Assembly (NCBI RefSeq): GCF_000307105.1
Contig: NC_018645.1
Location: forward strand, 717,001-781,000
Source of the DNA: Desulfobacula toluolica Tol2
Lineage (GTDB): Bacteria; Desulfobacterota; Desulfobacteria; Desulfobacterales; Desulfobacteraceae
Length of the DNA: 64,000 nucleotides
Direction: 5' to 3'
Shown here: positions 52,328-61,872 of the stretch, in pieces
Layout of the letters: the number at the start of each line of letters is the position of its first letter
Position numbering within the stretch: the stretch's first letter is position 1
Notes under the pieces: model-generated
Databases searched by the model: none
Told to the model about the DNA's origin: nothing
Seen by the model: only the letters and a program-made list of their open reading frames with translations
Translations under genes and position numbers: made by a program

Positions 52328-53860
52328 TCAAGCCAACTGTTTTTTATCGACATTGTATGGAAGCAACGCCTTAAAATCATCTTCCGTCATAGCCTCAGGC
52401 AAGTGTTCAAACAGATATTTGAGATACCAATATGGCTCCAGCCCATTTGATTTGGCTGTTTCAATCAAGCTGTAAATCAGTGCACTGGCCCGGGCACCCT
52501 TAACGGTGTCCGAGAAAAGCCAATTCTTTCGTCCGACCACAAAAGGTCGGATGGCATTTTCAACCAGATTGTTATCAGGCCTGATGATTCCGTCGGTCGT
52601 GTATTGGATGAGCCTGTGCCATTGGTTGAGAGTATAATGGATCGCCTTGCCAAGCAGACTTTTGGGAGGAACTTTTTCCACTCTTGCATCAAGCCATTTC
52701 TTGAACTCTTCTAAAATTGGAACCGCTTCTTTTTGCCTCCGAGCATATAATTGGTCAGGCGTTAATTCCTGCACCCGGGCTTCTTTTTCAATTTTATAAA
52801 GCAGACTGATATACTTTAAAGCGGTGCCGGCATTGCCCGATGAACTCTTTTTATTCCCTGCAGCTTTTGTTACATTTTTAAATCCCCTGCGGGCGTGAGT
52901 CCAGCATGCCACATGAATGATATCTGTTATTTTGTCCAGAAAATCATATCCTTTATAGCCATCCGTCTGAACAATGCCTTTGTATCCATTCAAAAATGAT
53001 GCGGCAACATCTCCGGATCGTGTCGGATGATATTGGAATTGAATAATTGGCATATCAGGCGGACCACCTCTAAAAATCCACATATATGATTTTGATTTCC
53101 GGGGGCCCTTTAAGACCAGAAGAGGTGTTTCATCAGCACCAATCATCGGGCTTGCCAGTATGTCCTTTTGCATCATGTCGATTAGAATATCACAGGCGTC
53201 AGCGACTTTCATGGCCCATGTACACATGGTCGACCGGCCAAGTTCAATACCGATCCTGGTAAATTGCTTTTCCTGACGGTAAAACGGCAGGGCATCTGCA
53301 AATTTTGCGGTCAGAATATGTGCCAGAAGGCCCGGGGTAGCAATGCTTTTGGGGATAATCTGTTCAGGCATCCTGGCAATTGACACGGTGGGGCCGTCGT
53401 CTTCCACACCTTCACAATTTTTGCAGGCGTATTTATACCGGATGTTTCGAAGTACCCTTACTTTGGCAGGGATATAGTCCAGTTGTTCTGACTCTTCCTG
53501 GCCGATGCGTTCCTTAAGGCAACCGCAGTTGCACTGTCTTTCATCCTCGCTGAGTTCATGTATAACATCTATACGGGGAAGATCGGCGGGTAAAGGCTTG
53601 CGGCCACGTTTTTTACGGGTATGTTCACCAATCGTTACGTCTTCCTCCTCTTTTTCCAGGATAGGAAGTTCGGGTTCAGGCATATCGAACAGAGACATTT
53701 GCCCGTCATCTTTAGGCGTTTTCTCTGATTTGCGACCAAAGATCATATTCTGAAGTGATTTAACCTGCTCTTTAAGGATTTGATTCTCATCAATCAAATC
53801 ACAAGCAATTTTCTTCACTTCATCCAGATTCCGATTACCTTTTACCTTGCCTTTAGTCAT
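52328..53860 (-). CDS. tnpC: IS66 transposase TnpC
   Basis: 510 residues, the same protein as at 21851-23383, with DDE motifs GADETPLLVLKG and VENAIRPFVVGRKNWLF intact. No difference seen between the two translations. Confidence 0.95.
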   Translation of the reverse strand: MTKGKVKGNRNLDEVKKIACDLIDENQILKEQVKSLQNMIFGRKSEKTPKDDGQMSLFDMPEPELPILEKEEEDVTIGEHTRKKRGRKPLPADLPRIDVIHELSEDERQCNCGCLKERIGQEESEQLDYIPAKVRVLRNIRYKYACKNCEGVEDDGPTVSIARMPEQIIPKSIATPGLLAHILTAKFADALPFYRQEKQFTRIGIELGRSTMCTWAMKVADACDILIDMMQKDILASPMIGADETPLLVLKGPRKSKSYMWIFRGGPPDMPIIQFQYHPTRSGDVAASFLNGYKGIVQTDGYKGYDFLDKITDIIHVACWTHARRGFKNVTKAAGNKKSSSGNAGTALKYISLLYKIEKEARVQELTPDQLYARRQKEAVPILEEFKKWLDARVEKVPPKSLLGKAIHYTLNQWHRLIQYTTDGIIRPDNNLVENAIRPFVVGRKNWLFSDTVKGARASALIYSLIETAKSNGLEPYWYLKYLFEHLPEAMTEDDFKALLPYNVDKKQLA

Positions 53861-53904
53861 GGACTGTATATACCATAACCACGGGCTTTTTCATAGTTTT
53901 AACA

Positions 53905-54252
53905 TCAATAAATCATGGAATATTTCAAGGGTTTATGTGCCTGATTTATATTCAGGCCGTCAACTAACCAGGACAACTCTCGACTGGTAATATTCATGAC
54001 ATCGTCAGATGTTTTCGGCCACTTGAAACGGTCTTTTTCAAGACGTTTCTGCCACATACAGAAGCCATTTTTATCCCAGTATAAAATTTTTAAAATGGTC
54101 TGCGTCCGGTTGCAGAATACAAACAAGTTGGAGGAAAATATGTCAAGTTGCATCTGTTCACTGACAATGACGGACAATCCGTTAATAGCTTTGCGCATAT
54201 CCGTTGCGCCTAAGAATAGATAGACCTTGGTGTCTGACGGAAAATTCATCAT
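53905..54252 (-). CDS. tnpB: IS66 accessory protein TnpB
   Basis: 115 residues, the same as at 21459-21806; conserved VYLFLGATDMRKAINGL motif. Overlaps tnpA by 4 bp. Confidence 0.93.
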   Translation of the reverse strand: MMNFPSDTKVYLFLGATDMRKAINGLSVIVSEQMQLDIFSSNLFVFCNRTQTILKILYWDKNGFCMWQKRLEKDRFKWPKTSDDVMNITSRELSWLVDGLNINQAHKPLKYSMIY

Positions 54253-54569
54253 TGGACAGCCTTCAATACAGAAAGCACCTGCTCAAGGGTTTCTTTCTTA
54301 AAACCGTCGGGGATTTCCACTTGCAGTTCCCGGCCTATATTCAGTTTTAGCCCTGCTTGACAAAAGTGAGTCGGCACAGGAACCTGAACCAGTCCTGTGG
54401 GCTGATTTGGTTTACCGAATTTAATCTTCCAATAGGTGAACCTGTTCGGCCTCAGGCCATTCTGGCGGCAGTACTCTATTTGGGACAGGCGGGATTCAGT
54501 CCATTGATCGATATGTGTTTTCCAGAATATTGCCTTTTCTTCGTTTATTTTCTTCCACGATTTGCTCAA
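54249..54569 (-). CDS. tnpA: IS66 accessory protein TnpA
   Basis: 106 residues from a TTG start after AAAAAGGAGG, the same as at 21142-21462. Confidence 0.9.
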   Translation of the reverse strand: MSKSWKKINEEKAIFWKTHIDQWTESRLSQIEYCRQNGLRPNRFTYWKIKFGKPNQPTGLVQVPVPTHFCQAGLKLNIGRELQVEIPDGFKKETLEQVLSVLKAVQ

Positions 54570-54645
54570 TACACACCTCCTTTTTGAGAAGAAATATTAA
54601 GCGAAATCTGGAGGCCTTAGTAGATGGGGTTTAATTACCGCTTAC

Positions 54646-54657
54646 CTATAAATCTAC
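54646..54657 (+). repeat. 12-bp direct repeat flanking IS66 copy 2, right
   Basis: ctataaatctac, identical to 52279-52290. The 118 bp from here to the Argonaute gene hold no other feature apart from its leader. Confidence 0.85.
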
Positions 54658-54775
54658 GTGAGATGTTAAAAAAAAACAAAGGGGCTCTTTATTTGACTCT
54701 TGCTCGCTAAAATAACGAAAATGTTGACGGATAAATCGCAGATTTTCATGTTCTGTTCCAGGAAGAGTATAATAT

Positions 54776-57700
54776 ATGAATGATCAATTACAATTTGATG
54801 AATTTTTAAGGTCTGTAGTTATCAGTAAGAATGATACATATTCTTTACTATTAGGTGCTGGTTGTTCAATTAGCTCTGGGATTCCTTCGGCTTATGACTG
54901 TATATGGGATTGGAAAAAAATAATTTATAAAAGTAACAATTCAATCACGCAGGATTGGATAGAGAATTATAAAAACCCAAAAGTTCAGGGAAAAATTCAA
55001 AACTGGCTTGATAATCAAGGTGGTTATATTGAATATGACTCCCCAAAAGAATATTCCTTTTATGCTAAGAAATGCTTTCCTATTGAAAAAAACAGAAATC
55101 AATATTTTCAGAAAATTTGTTCAAATGTCAAGCCATCCGTTGGGTACAAAACAATTCCAATACTTGTGAAACAAGGCATATTAGATTCAGTCTGGACTAC
55201 TAATTTCGATGATTTAATCCTGAACTCATGCGTGTTAGGTGGAGTGCAAGGGATAGAGGTAGCTTTAGATACTGTCGAACGTATAAATCAAAGAACTCAA
55301 AATAAAAATGAATTACCTATTATCAAACTTCATGGTGATTTTAAGTTTGGAGACCTAAAAAATACAAGTGAAGAATTACAAAATCAAGATGAAACTTTTA
55401 GGCAAAAATTAATTGATTACATAAGTGATAAGAACCTTATAGTGCTTGGCTATAGCGGGCGAGATTCATCATTGATGAGCACACTTAAGAGTGCATATTC
55501 AAAAAAAGGTGCTGGAATTTTATTTTGGTGCGGATATGGAGGGAAATCTAATTCTGAGGTGTCTGAATTATTGCATTTTGTAAAGAGTAAAGGAAGAACC
55601 GCATTTTATATTCCTATTGATGGATTTGATTCCACAATGCTTCATCTCACAAAATTAATTATTGATGATAATAATTTTTTAAAACAAGAACTTAAACAAA
55701 TACTAAAAGGTGAAAATAATAGTGATCAATTTGTTCCTTTTAATTTAAAGCTGGAAAGAATTAATAAGGTTCTTAAGAGCAATTGTTTTCCAATAAAATT
55801 TCCCGATGAAGTCTTCGTTTTTGAAGCAAATATTAAAGATAATCCTTGGGATTATGTAAATGAAAAAACTTTAAAACGAAAAGACATTTCTGCAATCCCT
55901 TTTCAGAAAATGATATGGGCTTTTGGGGCATTGGAATCAATTAAAGAAGTGTTCGAAGAAGTAATACAGGGAAATATTGTAAGAAAACCGCTTACGAATA
56001 TTAAAATTTATAATTCAGGTATACGTTCTTTATTATTGTCTTCCATTTGTAAAATATTTTCATCATCAAACAATTTGGAGACTAACTTCAGAAATAAAGT
56101 CTGGTCGAAGCACAGCCAAACTATTGCATATCAAAAAGTTTATGATGCAATTAAATTCACTCTTGAAAGGATTGATGGAGAATATTATCTTTCTCTGAAT
56201 CCAAGTTTTTCATTGGATAAAGAAGATATAAATAAAGAGGTTATACAGCAAGTAGGAATAAATTTTTTTCACAGAATATGGAATAAACAATTTAACGAAT
56301 ATATCGAAAAGTGGAGAAATAAATTATTTGTTAAAACAAAATTTGACTTTCCTATAAATTCAGCAAGTGGATTCAATTTTGTAATAGGTAAGGCACCAAT
56401 TTTTACAAATATTTGTGATCTTAATAATAAATATAGCAATTCACATAATGTCCCGCAGAAATACATTGAGCTAAAGGGTGTGCAATTCAAAGAAGCTGAA
56501 CTTTTATTTTCTACAATAAATGGTGAAAGAAATGCACACGACACTCATCCCATGAGAGGTTTAGTAAATTATAAACCTTTTGAAACTAGCCTAAATACAT
56601 TTCTTGAAAATTCCATTAATTTAGCTGTGATTTCGCCTCTTCAGGATTCTGATGAATTGTTTAATTTCTTATTAAAACAGAATCAAGAAATAAAAAAATA
56701 TAGTCAAAAAGAGGATTATCTAATTGATTTTTTGGGCTTTTATAACATTTATGGAGTAAGTCTAAATATTCCTTCCCAAAATTCTCTGAATTGGGAAAAT
56801 ATTGATGAACTGAAAAATCAAAAATACAAAGAAAATGTACATGAAATTAAGAGAAATATTTGTGAAAAAATTACCAAACTAACATCTATGGGTGGTCAAA
56901 AAGTAATTATCATATACATTCCAAGTAGGTGGGAACACTTTACCGGGTACTATGATAATGGAGAATCTTTTGATTTACATGATTATGTAAAGGCATTCTG
57001 TGTTGAAAAAGGCGTTACATCGCAATTTATTAGAGAAAAAACAATCAAAGATAACAAACAAAGCTGTCAAATAAATTGGTGGTTGTCGTTATCATATTTT
57101 GTAAAATCGTTTAGAACCCCTTGGATATTAAATAACACAGACAAAACAACTGCATTTGCAGGAATTGGATATAGCGTTGATTCAAAAACTGAAAACGATA
57201 GTCATATCATTTTAGGCTGTAGCCATATATATAGTTCAACTGGTGAAGGCCTGAAATATAAACTATCTAAAATAAGTAATGACAGAATCCAATGGAGACA
57301 CAAAAAACCGCATTTAAGTTATGATGACGCATATGATTTTGGAAGAAGTGTTATAAACCTCTTTTATGAATCAATGAATGTTGTTCCTAAAAGAGTAGTA
57401 ATTCATAAAAGAACATTCTTCACAGAAGATGAAAAGCAAGGAATTTTGGACAGTCTTTATGATAATACAAATATTGAAGCGGTAGATTTAATTGAAATAA
57501 ATTTTGAGAACGATATTAAGTATGTTTCAAGCAAGATTTTGAAGGGAAAAACTCAAATTGATGGCTATTCTGTTTCAAGAGGTACGTGCATTCAATTGAA
57601 TAAAAAGGAAGCATTATTATGGGCACATGGTGTCGTGCTGTCAGTCAACAACCCAAAATTCAATTTTTTTCCTGGAGGTAGGTATGTTCCTAAGCCATTA

Positions 57701-57901
57701 AGAATTATAAAACATCATGGAGCAGGAAGCTTGGAACAAATTGCAAATGAAATTTTAGGACTAACAAAAATGAATTGGAATTCTCTAAATATGTATTCAC
57801 AATTACCAGCAACAATATCATCATCAAATGATATCGCAAGAATTGGTAAATTGATAGAGAACAAAGAAAAGATAGAATATGATTATAGATATTTTATATA
57901 A
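54776..57901 (+). CDS. single-chain short prokaryotic Argonaute, SIR2-APAZ-MID-PIWI
   Basis: 1041 residues. An N-terminal SIR2 domain (about 20-260) has LLLGAGCSISSG (27-31 GAGCS), VWTTNFDDL (Asn143, Asp145) and the catalytic His186 in IIKLHGD, so NADase activity is expected. The middle (about 320-560) is unrecognised in sequence and fits the APAZ position. The C-terminal ~450 residues look like MID-PIWI: KVIIIYIPSRWEHF, KRVVIHKRTFFTEDE and the late PKPLRIIKHHGAGSLEQIAN, TKMNWNSLNMYSQLPATIS typical of Ago ends. No PIWI DEDX catalytic set is evident. Known SIR2-linked short Agos deplete NAD when they sense plasmid or phage DNA by guide RNA. Confidence 0.82.
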   Translation: MNDQLQFDEFLRSVVISKNDTYSLLLGAGCSISSGIPSAYDCIWDWKKIIYKSNNSITQDWIENYKNPKVQGKIQNWLDNQGGYIEYDSPKEYSFYAKKCFPIEKNRNQYFQKICSNVKPSVGYKTIPILVKQGILDSVWTTNFDDLILNSCVLGGVQGIEVALDTVERINQRTQNKNELPIIKLHGDFKFGDLKNTSEELQNQDETFRQKLIDYISDKNLIVLGYSGRDSSLMSTLKSAYSKKGAGILFWCGYGGKSNSEVSELLHFVKSKGRTAFYIPIDGFDSTMLHLTKLIIDDNNFLKQELKQILKGENNSDQFVPFNLKLERINKVLKSNCFPIKFPDEVFVFEANIKDNPWDYVNEKTLKRKDISAIPFQKMIWAFGALESIKEVFEEVIQGNIVRKPLTNIKIYNSGIRSLLLSSICKIFSSSNNLETNFRNKVWSKHSQTIAYQKVYDAIKFTLERIDGEYYLSLNPSFSLDKEDINKEVIQQVGINFFHRIWNKQFNEYIEKWRNKLFVKTKFDFPINSASGFNFVIGKAPIFTNICDLNNKYSNSHNVPQKYIELKGVQFKEAELLFSTINGERNAHDTHPMRGLVNYKPFETSLNTFLENSINLAVISPLQDSDELFNFLLKQNQEIKKYSQKEDYLIDFLGFYNIYGVSLNIPSQNSLNWENIDELKNQKYKENVHEIKRNICEKITKLTSMGGQKVIIIYIPSRWEHFTGYYDNGESFDLHDYVKAFCVEKGVTSQFIREKTIKDNKQSCQINWWLSLSYFVKSFRTPWILNNTDKTTAFAGIGYSVDSKTENDSHIILGCSHIYSSTGEGLKYKLSKISNDRIQWRHKKPHLSYDDAYDFGRSVINLFYESMNVVPKRVVIHKRTFFTEDEKQGILDSLYDNTNIEAVDLIEINFENDIKYVSSKILKGKTQIDGYSVSRGTCIQLNKKEALLWAHGVVLSVNNPKFNFFPGGRYVPKPLRIIKHHGAGSLEQIANEILGLTKMNWNSLNMYSQLPATISSSNDIARIGKLIENKEKIEYDYRYFI

Positions 57902-57980
57902 GCGCATGAATAAATAAAGTAGGAAAACAGAACAAAAGCATCAAGAGCGACGGCAAAAAGCCGCCTCGCCTTATGCTTGA

Positions 57981-58009
57981 CGTTCCAGGCGGCTGCGCCG
58001 CCTGGAACG
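57981..58009. repeat. perfect 13-bp palindrome hairpin
   Basis: cgttccaggcggc-tgc-gccgcctggaacg, a GC-rich perfect stem with a 3-base loop in AT-rich surroundings, 80 bp after the Argonaute stop. A weaker hairpin (ggc-aaaaa-gcc) precedes it at about 57956. No T-run follows, so it is not a standard terminator; it resembles the ends of REP or integron-type mobile sequences. Confidence 0.5.
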
Positions 58010-58277
58010 CGGTGCTGACTAAATACAATACAGGGAACTATATGGACACTTATAAAAAAAAATTTTTACGATGCCAGATGAAACACAAAGAATTCTTAGC
58101 GTAGCAAAGCATCCTGTAATTACAACCAGCACGGGCGATCCAGGCATATGGAATTTGACACTACAGGTGTAGCAATAAAAAACGGCAAAAATCGCCGAAC
58201 CAGCACATTCACCAGACCAGAAGGGGCGCTGTTCGTTCCCACAATAGTACGGTGGAATTCCGGGGACACTATACATA
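58010..58277. other. non-coding remnant sequence
   Basis: No convincing reading frame. The stretch ggtggaattccggggacact at 58250 resembles sequence I associate with the flanks of REP-linked tyrosine transposases, suggesting a decayed element. It was interrupted by the IS4-type insertion at 58278. Confidence 0.3.
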
Positions 58278-59957
58278 ACTCGTGAGTCCTAAGTTCTTCT
58301 GGAAGACATGAACGCACCTCTCCCCCAATTTCTAATTTTATGGCCAGAAAATTCGATTCATAACACCTTCGTCACGTCTCAATGACGGTACTTTTCAATT
58401 TTGGTTTCGACTCTGACCATTGACCTTCTGGTTCAACTATTTTTTTCGTAAAAATATAGCCTTGAATTACTCGTATTACCGCGCCAGGAGCGATGCTGAA
58501 TAAATCTCGGACAAGCAAATCGGCAATAACGAATTTTACCGTCCGTTCAGATGGTAATTTTCGAGATTTTGTTCTCAGAAACCCTTTGAACTCCTTCCAT
58601 ACAGATTTCTCATATTTGATCGATATTAATTGCAACAACCCCAGAGCGATAGATCCGATCATCACAAAACGTTCATATGCAGCAAAGCAAAGCCTAATTT
58701 TTCCCATTTGCTCACCGCTCGTCGGTTTTTTTAAATCTTTGTTCTTTCTGGGTTTCCGGGAATGACGCTCCAGGCTTTTAGTCCAAAATCGATAATGGAA
58801 AACACCCATGAGATTTTTTAGCATGTCAAACATGGTTTCAATACGAACTCTGGTACAATAAAGCTCAAGCGCGGCAACAGGATCCTGATTCAAGTCACTG
58901 CACATCAATATAATAGGCCCACGCTTGGTCACCGCCAACACAAAGCGAATTAAACCTGCTGTCGGCTTCCACAATAAATTCAGAGAAGCAATTGAAACCG
59001 TTTCAACTTTTCCATAAATAGCGCATTCCACATCTGAAAAGCGTTCTCGCTGATCAAACAGGTCGAACACCTTGATTTTTTTACCATATTTGCGTGGACG
59101 CCCTGGCCCCTTCTTTCGTGGCTGCTCCGCTTCAAAATAAGCCACACAATTTTTTTTGGCTCTTATAACCAAGGTCAACAGCGGACATTGATGCCTGATC
59201 GACCACACAGCTTGGGCCAATATAAATACAGCCCGGCCAGGGGAAAAAAGCATCCAGTACGAGGATGCTCGGTATATCGTGTCTTATGGCAAAATCAAGA
59301 GCCATTTGAATGATACGTGTTCCCAACGTATCATTGCTTTCTTTACTTTGACCTTTCTCTTTTACATGAACAAGACCTTGATGAATTCCAACAGACAATG
59401 GTATGCAAAAAGGAGAGGCCATGGAACCAATCAGCATACCGATAGCACCCCAATAGTGTCCCCGAAAATAGGATGGCTTGCTCTGGGTTTCTGAATGCTG
59501 GTGCATGGTAACCACACATGGCATTTGACGTCCGTCCTTTGGAACACAGGTATGGTCACCCAATAAAACTGCTCGCTCATGGGAAATCACTGTTTCATTT
59601 TGAGAAAGAACAAATTTCCACCAGAATTCTACAACTTTGTCTAAGGACCAGGTGGAGGCTCTAAAAAAATGAAGAAGTGCCTTGTAACCTGTTGTATTCA
59701 AACCCCAAATTTGACAAAAAGAAGTGACTGCTCTCATCTCATGGGTACCTATAAATCCCAGTATTACCATACAAAACATAAGCCAAGTAATATTCCTTGA
59801 AAAAGCCTTGCGGAAAAACGTCAGGGTCTGATAAACATACTGTAGCATTTTGAGCCTTCCTTTGTTGAGTTTGGTCGCTTAAATATTGGAAGGTTCAGAA
59901 TGCCCTCATCCTTTTCAGATGTCACGCAAATTTTCAAAGAACTTAGGACTCACGAGT
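58278..59957 (-). mobile_element. IS4-type insertion sequence with 21-bp inverted repeats and 5-bp target duplication
   Basis: actcgtgagtcctaagttct(t) at 58278-58298 is exactly complementary to 59937-59957. The flanks 58273-58277 and 59958-59962 are both acata. A clean insertion carrying one transposase gene in two frames. Confidence 0.92.
58372..59848 (-). pseudogene. IS4-family transposase split by a homopolymer frameshift
   Basis: N-terminal frame 59848-59132 (238 aa, ERAVLLGDHTCVPKDGRQMP and SILVLDAFFPW with DDE Asp residues). C-terminal frame 59253-58372 (293 aa, ELYCTRVRIETMFDMLKNLM, the YxxR-xxE region of IS4 transposases). They exchange frames at a run of eight A (minus strand, near 59152-59159). 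Seven A would join them into one ~490-residue protein. As with the IS630, the shift is +1, so an indel is more likely than programmed -1 frameshifting. Confidence 0.8.
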
Positions 59958-60083
59958 ACATAATTCCAACAAAAAATATTCTGACGGACAAGCCGCAGAT
60001 GTTAAAGCGAAAAATTTGAGAATACTGATATTCCGATTCCTGAACTGATTAACCGAACGATGGCAATTTAAAAAGAGATATTT

Positions 60084-60422
60084 ATGGAAAAATTTAATAA
60101 TAAACTGGAAAATTTAAAACAGTTTTTAAGCTTGAAAAGCAGGCAAAATAGGCTTTTCTGCCCAGGTATAAGTTACGGATCGAAAATACCTTTAGTGTAT
60201 CTCCTGACAGATCGTGTTGAAAAGATTGTCGAAGATATCTCAGGTGACGAGGAAAATTTAATATTGGCATCATTAAAAGCAGACCTCGGCAATCAAAAAG
60301 AACAGGTAATAACAGAACTCCATAACCGTTTGAATGATCCGGATAGTGAAATAGTCAAACGAATGAACCGCTTTTCCGAAAAATTCCCTGAAATATTAAA
60401 GCCGATTTTGGAGGGGGAATAA
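60084..60422 (+). CDS. hypothetical protein, 112 aa, paired with RhuM
   Basis: MEKFNNKLENLKQFLSLKSR start with AAAAGAG upstream. Helical, charged, no known domain. It ends 1 bp before the RhuM gene and is probably cotranscribed with it. The 120 bp upstream (59963-60083) contain a degraded coding end (TDIPIPELINRTMAI) of an unrecognised gene, cut on its left by the IS4-type element. Confidence 0.55.
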   Translation: MEKFNNKLENLKQFLSLKSRQNRLFCPGISYGSKIPLVYLLTDRVEKIVEDISGDEENLILASLKADLGNQKEQVITELHNRLNDPDSEIVKRMNRFSEKFPEILKPILEGE

Positions 60423-60423
60423 A

Positions 60424-61407
60424 ATGGAACAGAACTCAGAAATAATCATTTATACCGATTCGGACGGCACAACAAAACTTCAGGTGCAATTGGAAGATGA
60501 AACCGTCTGGCTGACACAAGATCAGATGGCAATGCTTTTTGGAAAAGCAAAATCCACTATTAACGAACATATTAAAAATGTTTATGCAGAAGAAGAGCTT
60601 GAAAAAAGCCGGACACTAAAGAAATTCGGAATTTCCGAATTTCAGCAAAAAGCCCCTAATTATTACAATCTCGATGTTATAATTTCAGTTGGTTACAGGG
60701 TTAAATCAAAACAGGGAACAAAATTTCGACAGTGGGCGACTAAACGGATTCATGAATACATTGTAAAAGGCTTTACAATGGATGATGACCGCTTGAAACA
60801 GGAAGGAGCAAGATCAAGATATTTTGAAGAACTTCTTCAAAGAATCCGGGACATCAGGAGCAGTGAAAGAAATTTTTACCAGAAAGTAACCGATATTTAT
60901 GCAACCAGCATTGATTATAAAAAGGATGACTCTCTAACCAAAGAATTCTTTACAACCGTCCAAAATAAAATGCACTATGCCATTCACGGCCAAACAGCCG
61001 CAGAGATGATAAGCCAAAGAGTAGATGCAGACAAACCATTTTTAGGACTTACCAATTTTCAAGGCAACTATATAACCACAAGAGATATTACAATCGCGAA
61101 AAATTATCTTTCAGAAGATGAACTGAAGCAGCTCAATCTCATCGTTTCCATGTACCTTGATTTTGCTGAACTCCAGGCAACAAGCGGCAGATTAATGAAA
61201 ATGCACGACTGGATTCAAAAACTGGATGCTTTTCTGCGAATCAGTGAGAAAGAGCTTCTAACCAATGCCGGAAAAGTCAGCCATGAAAAGGCTGTTGAAA
61301 AAGCAAAAGTTGAATATGAGAAATACAGAAAAGCAAAGGATAAAAAATATATCTCTGATTTTGACCGTGAAATGAAAAAACTATTGAAAGATGATAAAAG
61401 CAAATAA
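60424..61407 (+). CDS. RhuM family protein
   Basis: 327 residues. MEQNSEIIIYTDSDGTTKLQ, then VQLEDETVWLTQDQMAMLFG, KSTINEHIKNVY and YYNLDVIISVGYRVKSKQGT are the RhuM signature (virulence RhuM, Fic/DOC-related N-terminal HTH). Full family length (~330). Function is unknown; members are common in defence islands and beside type I restriction systems. No restriction genes remain here. A GGAGGGGG RBS lies at the end of the upstream gene. Confidence 0.88.
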   Translation: MEQNSEIIIYTDSDGTTKLQVQLEDETVWLTQDQMAMLFGKAKSTINEHIKNVYAEEELEKSRTLKKFGISEFQQKAPNYYNLDVIISVGYRVKSKQGTKFRQWATKRIHEYIVKGFTMDDDRLKQEGARSRYFEELLQRIRDIRSSERNFYQKVTDIYATSIDYKKDDSLTKEFFTTVQNKMHYAIHGQTAAEMISQRVDADKPFLGLTNFQGNYITTRDITIAKNYLSEDELKQLNLIVSMYLDFAELQATSGRLMKMHDWIQKLDAFLRISEKELLTNAGKVSHEKAVEKAKVEYEKYRKAKDKKYISDFDREMKKLLKDDKSK

Positions 61408-61497
61408 TAAAAAAATGGGGGGCAAACAGTCGTATTGCAATACTAATAAATATCATATATTTTGGTTTTCAAATACTAAAACAGGATTCAAAGTATG

Positions 61498-61629
61498 ATC
61501 CAAAAATGCCCATTTTAGTAACCCCGAATTTTTTGGCTTGTTTCTTTTTATATTCTTTTAACAGGGTTATAATGTGTTTTTTATTAATCATCATCCTCAT
61601 CCGTGTTTTATGTTAGATATTAAAAAATT
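61498..61629 (-). pseudogene. second copy of the 5' end of the MNT antitoxin gene and its leader
   Basis: Bases from gatccaaaaatgcccatttt to gttagatattaaaaaatta repeat 33385-33518 with one visible base difference. The frame from ATG 61600 encodes MRMMINKKHIITLLKEYKKK through MGIFG, then breaks. It shows that a fragment of the HEPN/MNT locus was copied 28 kb away, or that a larger rearrangement used it. Confidence 0.85.
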
Positions 61630-61704
61630 ATAGGTTTTTATATCCATCGCGTCAAATTAGATTTTGAAATGTGACAGATATCTTGAAACAATAAAAAATT
61701 CGAT

Positions 61705-61872
61705 TTAAACAAACAACGGTGCATTTGCCAAATGGTTAACCCATCTGTAGCCCATGAAGATCTCCATAGGGCGTCCAAAGGAATTGATGACATCCCTTAC
61801 GCCAATTTTCTTTGCATATGCTGTAATGATCGGTAAATGCTGAACCGTGAATCCGTGAATCTGCTGTTTCAT
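61705..61872 (-). pseudogene. transposase N-terminal remnant (DUF4277/IS1634-like)
   Basis: From Met at 61872: MKQQIHGFTVQHLPIITAYA KKIGVRDVIN matches the N-terminus of IS1634-like transposases, then changes to an unrelated 27 codons and stops. The rest of 61630-62333 contains no recognisable gene apart from the promoter of the TRAP operon; frames around 61929-62117 are not supported by any motif. Confidence 0.5.

Larger units (their letters stand above)
52291..54645 (-). mobile_element. IS66 family element, copy 2 (inverted, 2355 bp)
   Basis: Same ends (gtaagcgatgttttaacccc ... ggggtttaattaccgcttac), same length and identical encoded proteins as 21066-23420, in opposite orientation. Inserted 8 bp from the IS3 end, between the two defence genes. 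Confidence 0.95.

Noticed and set aside
1-54740. aatgttgacggataaa occurs at base 1 and again near 54719, as possible ends of a large repeat
   Set aside because: Only 16 bases match and the flanks differ; one such match is expected by chance in 64 kb.
57950-58015. Integron attC site after the Argonaute gene
   Set aside because: The palindrome lacks the RYYYAAC/GTTRRRY core sites and the extrahelical-base pattern; no integrase or cassette array nearby.
58019-58317. Two minus-strand frames of 65-85 codons after the Argonaute gene
   Set aside because: Cys/Phe-rich translations of non-coding sequence, crossing the IS inverted repeat; no motif.
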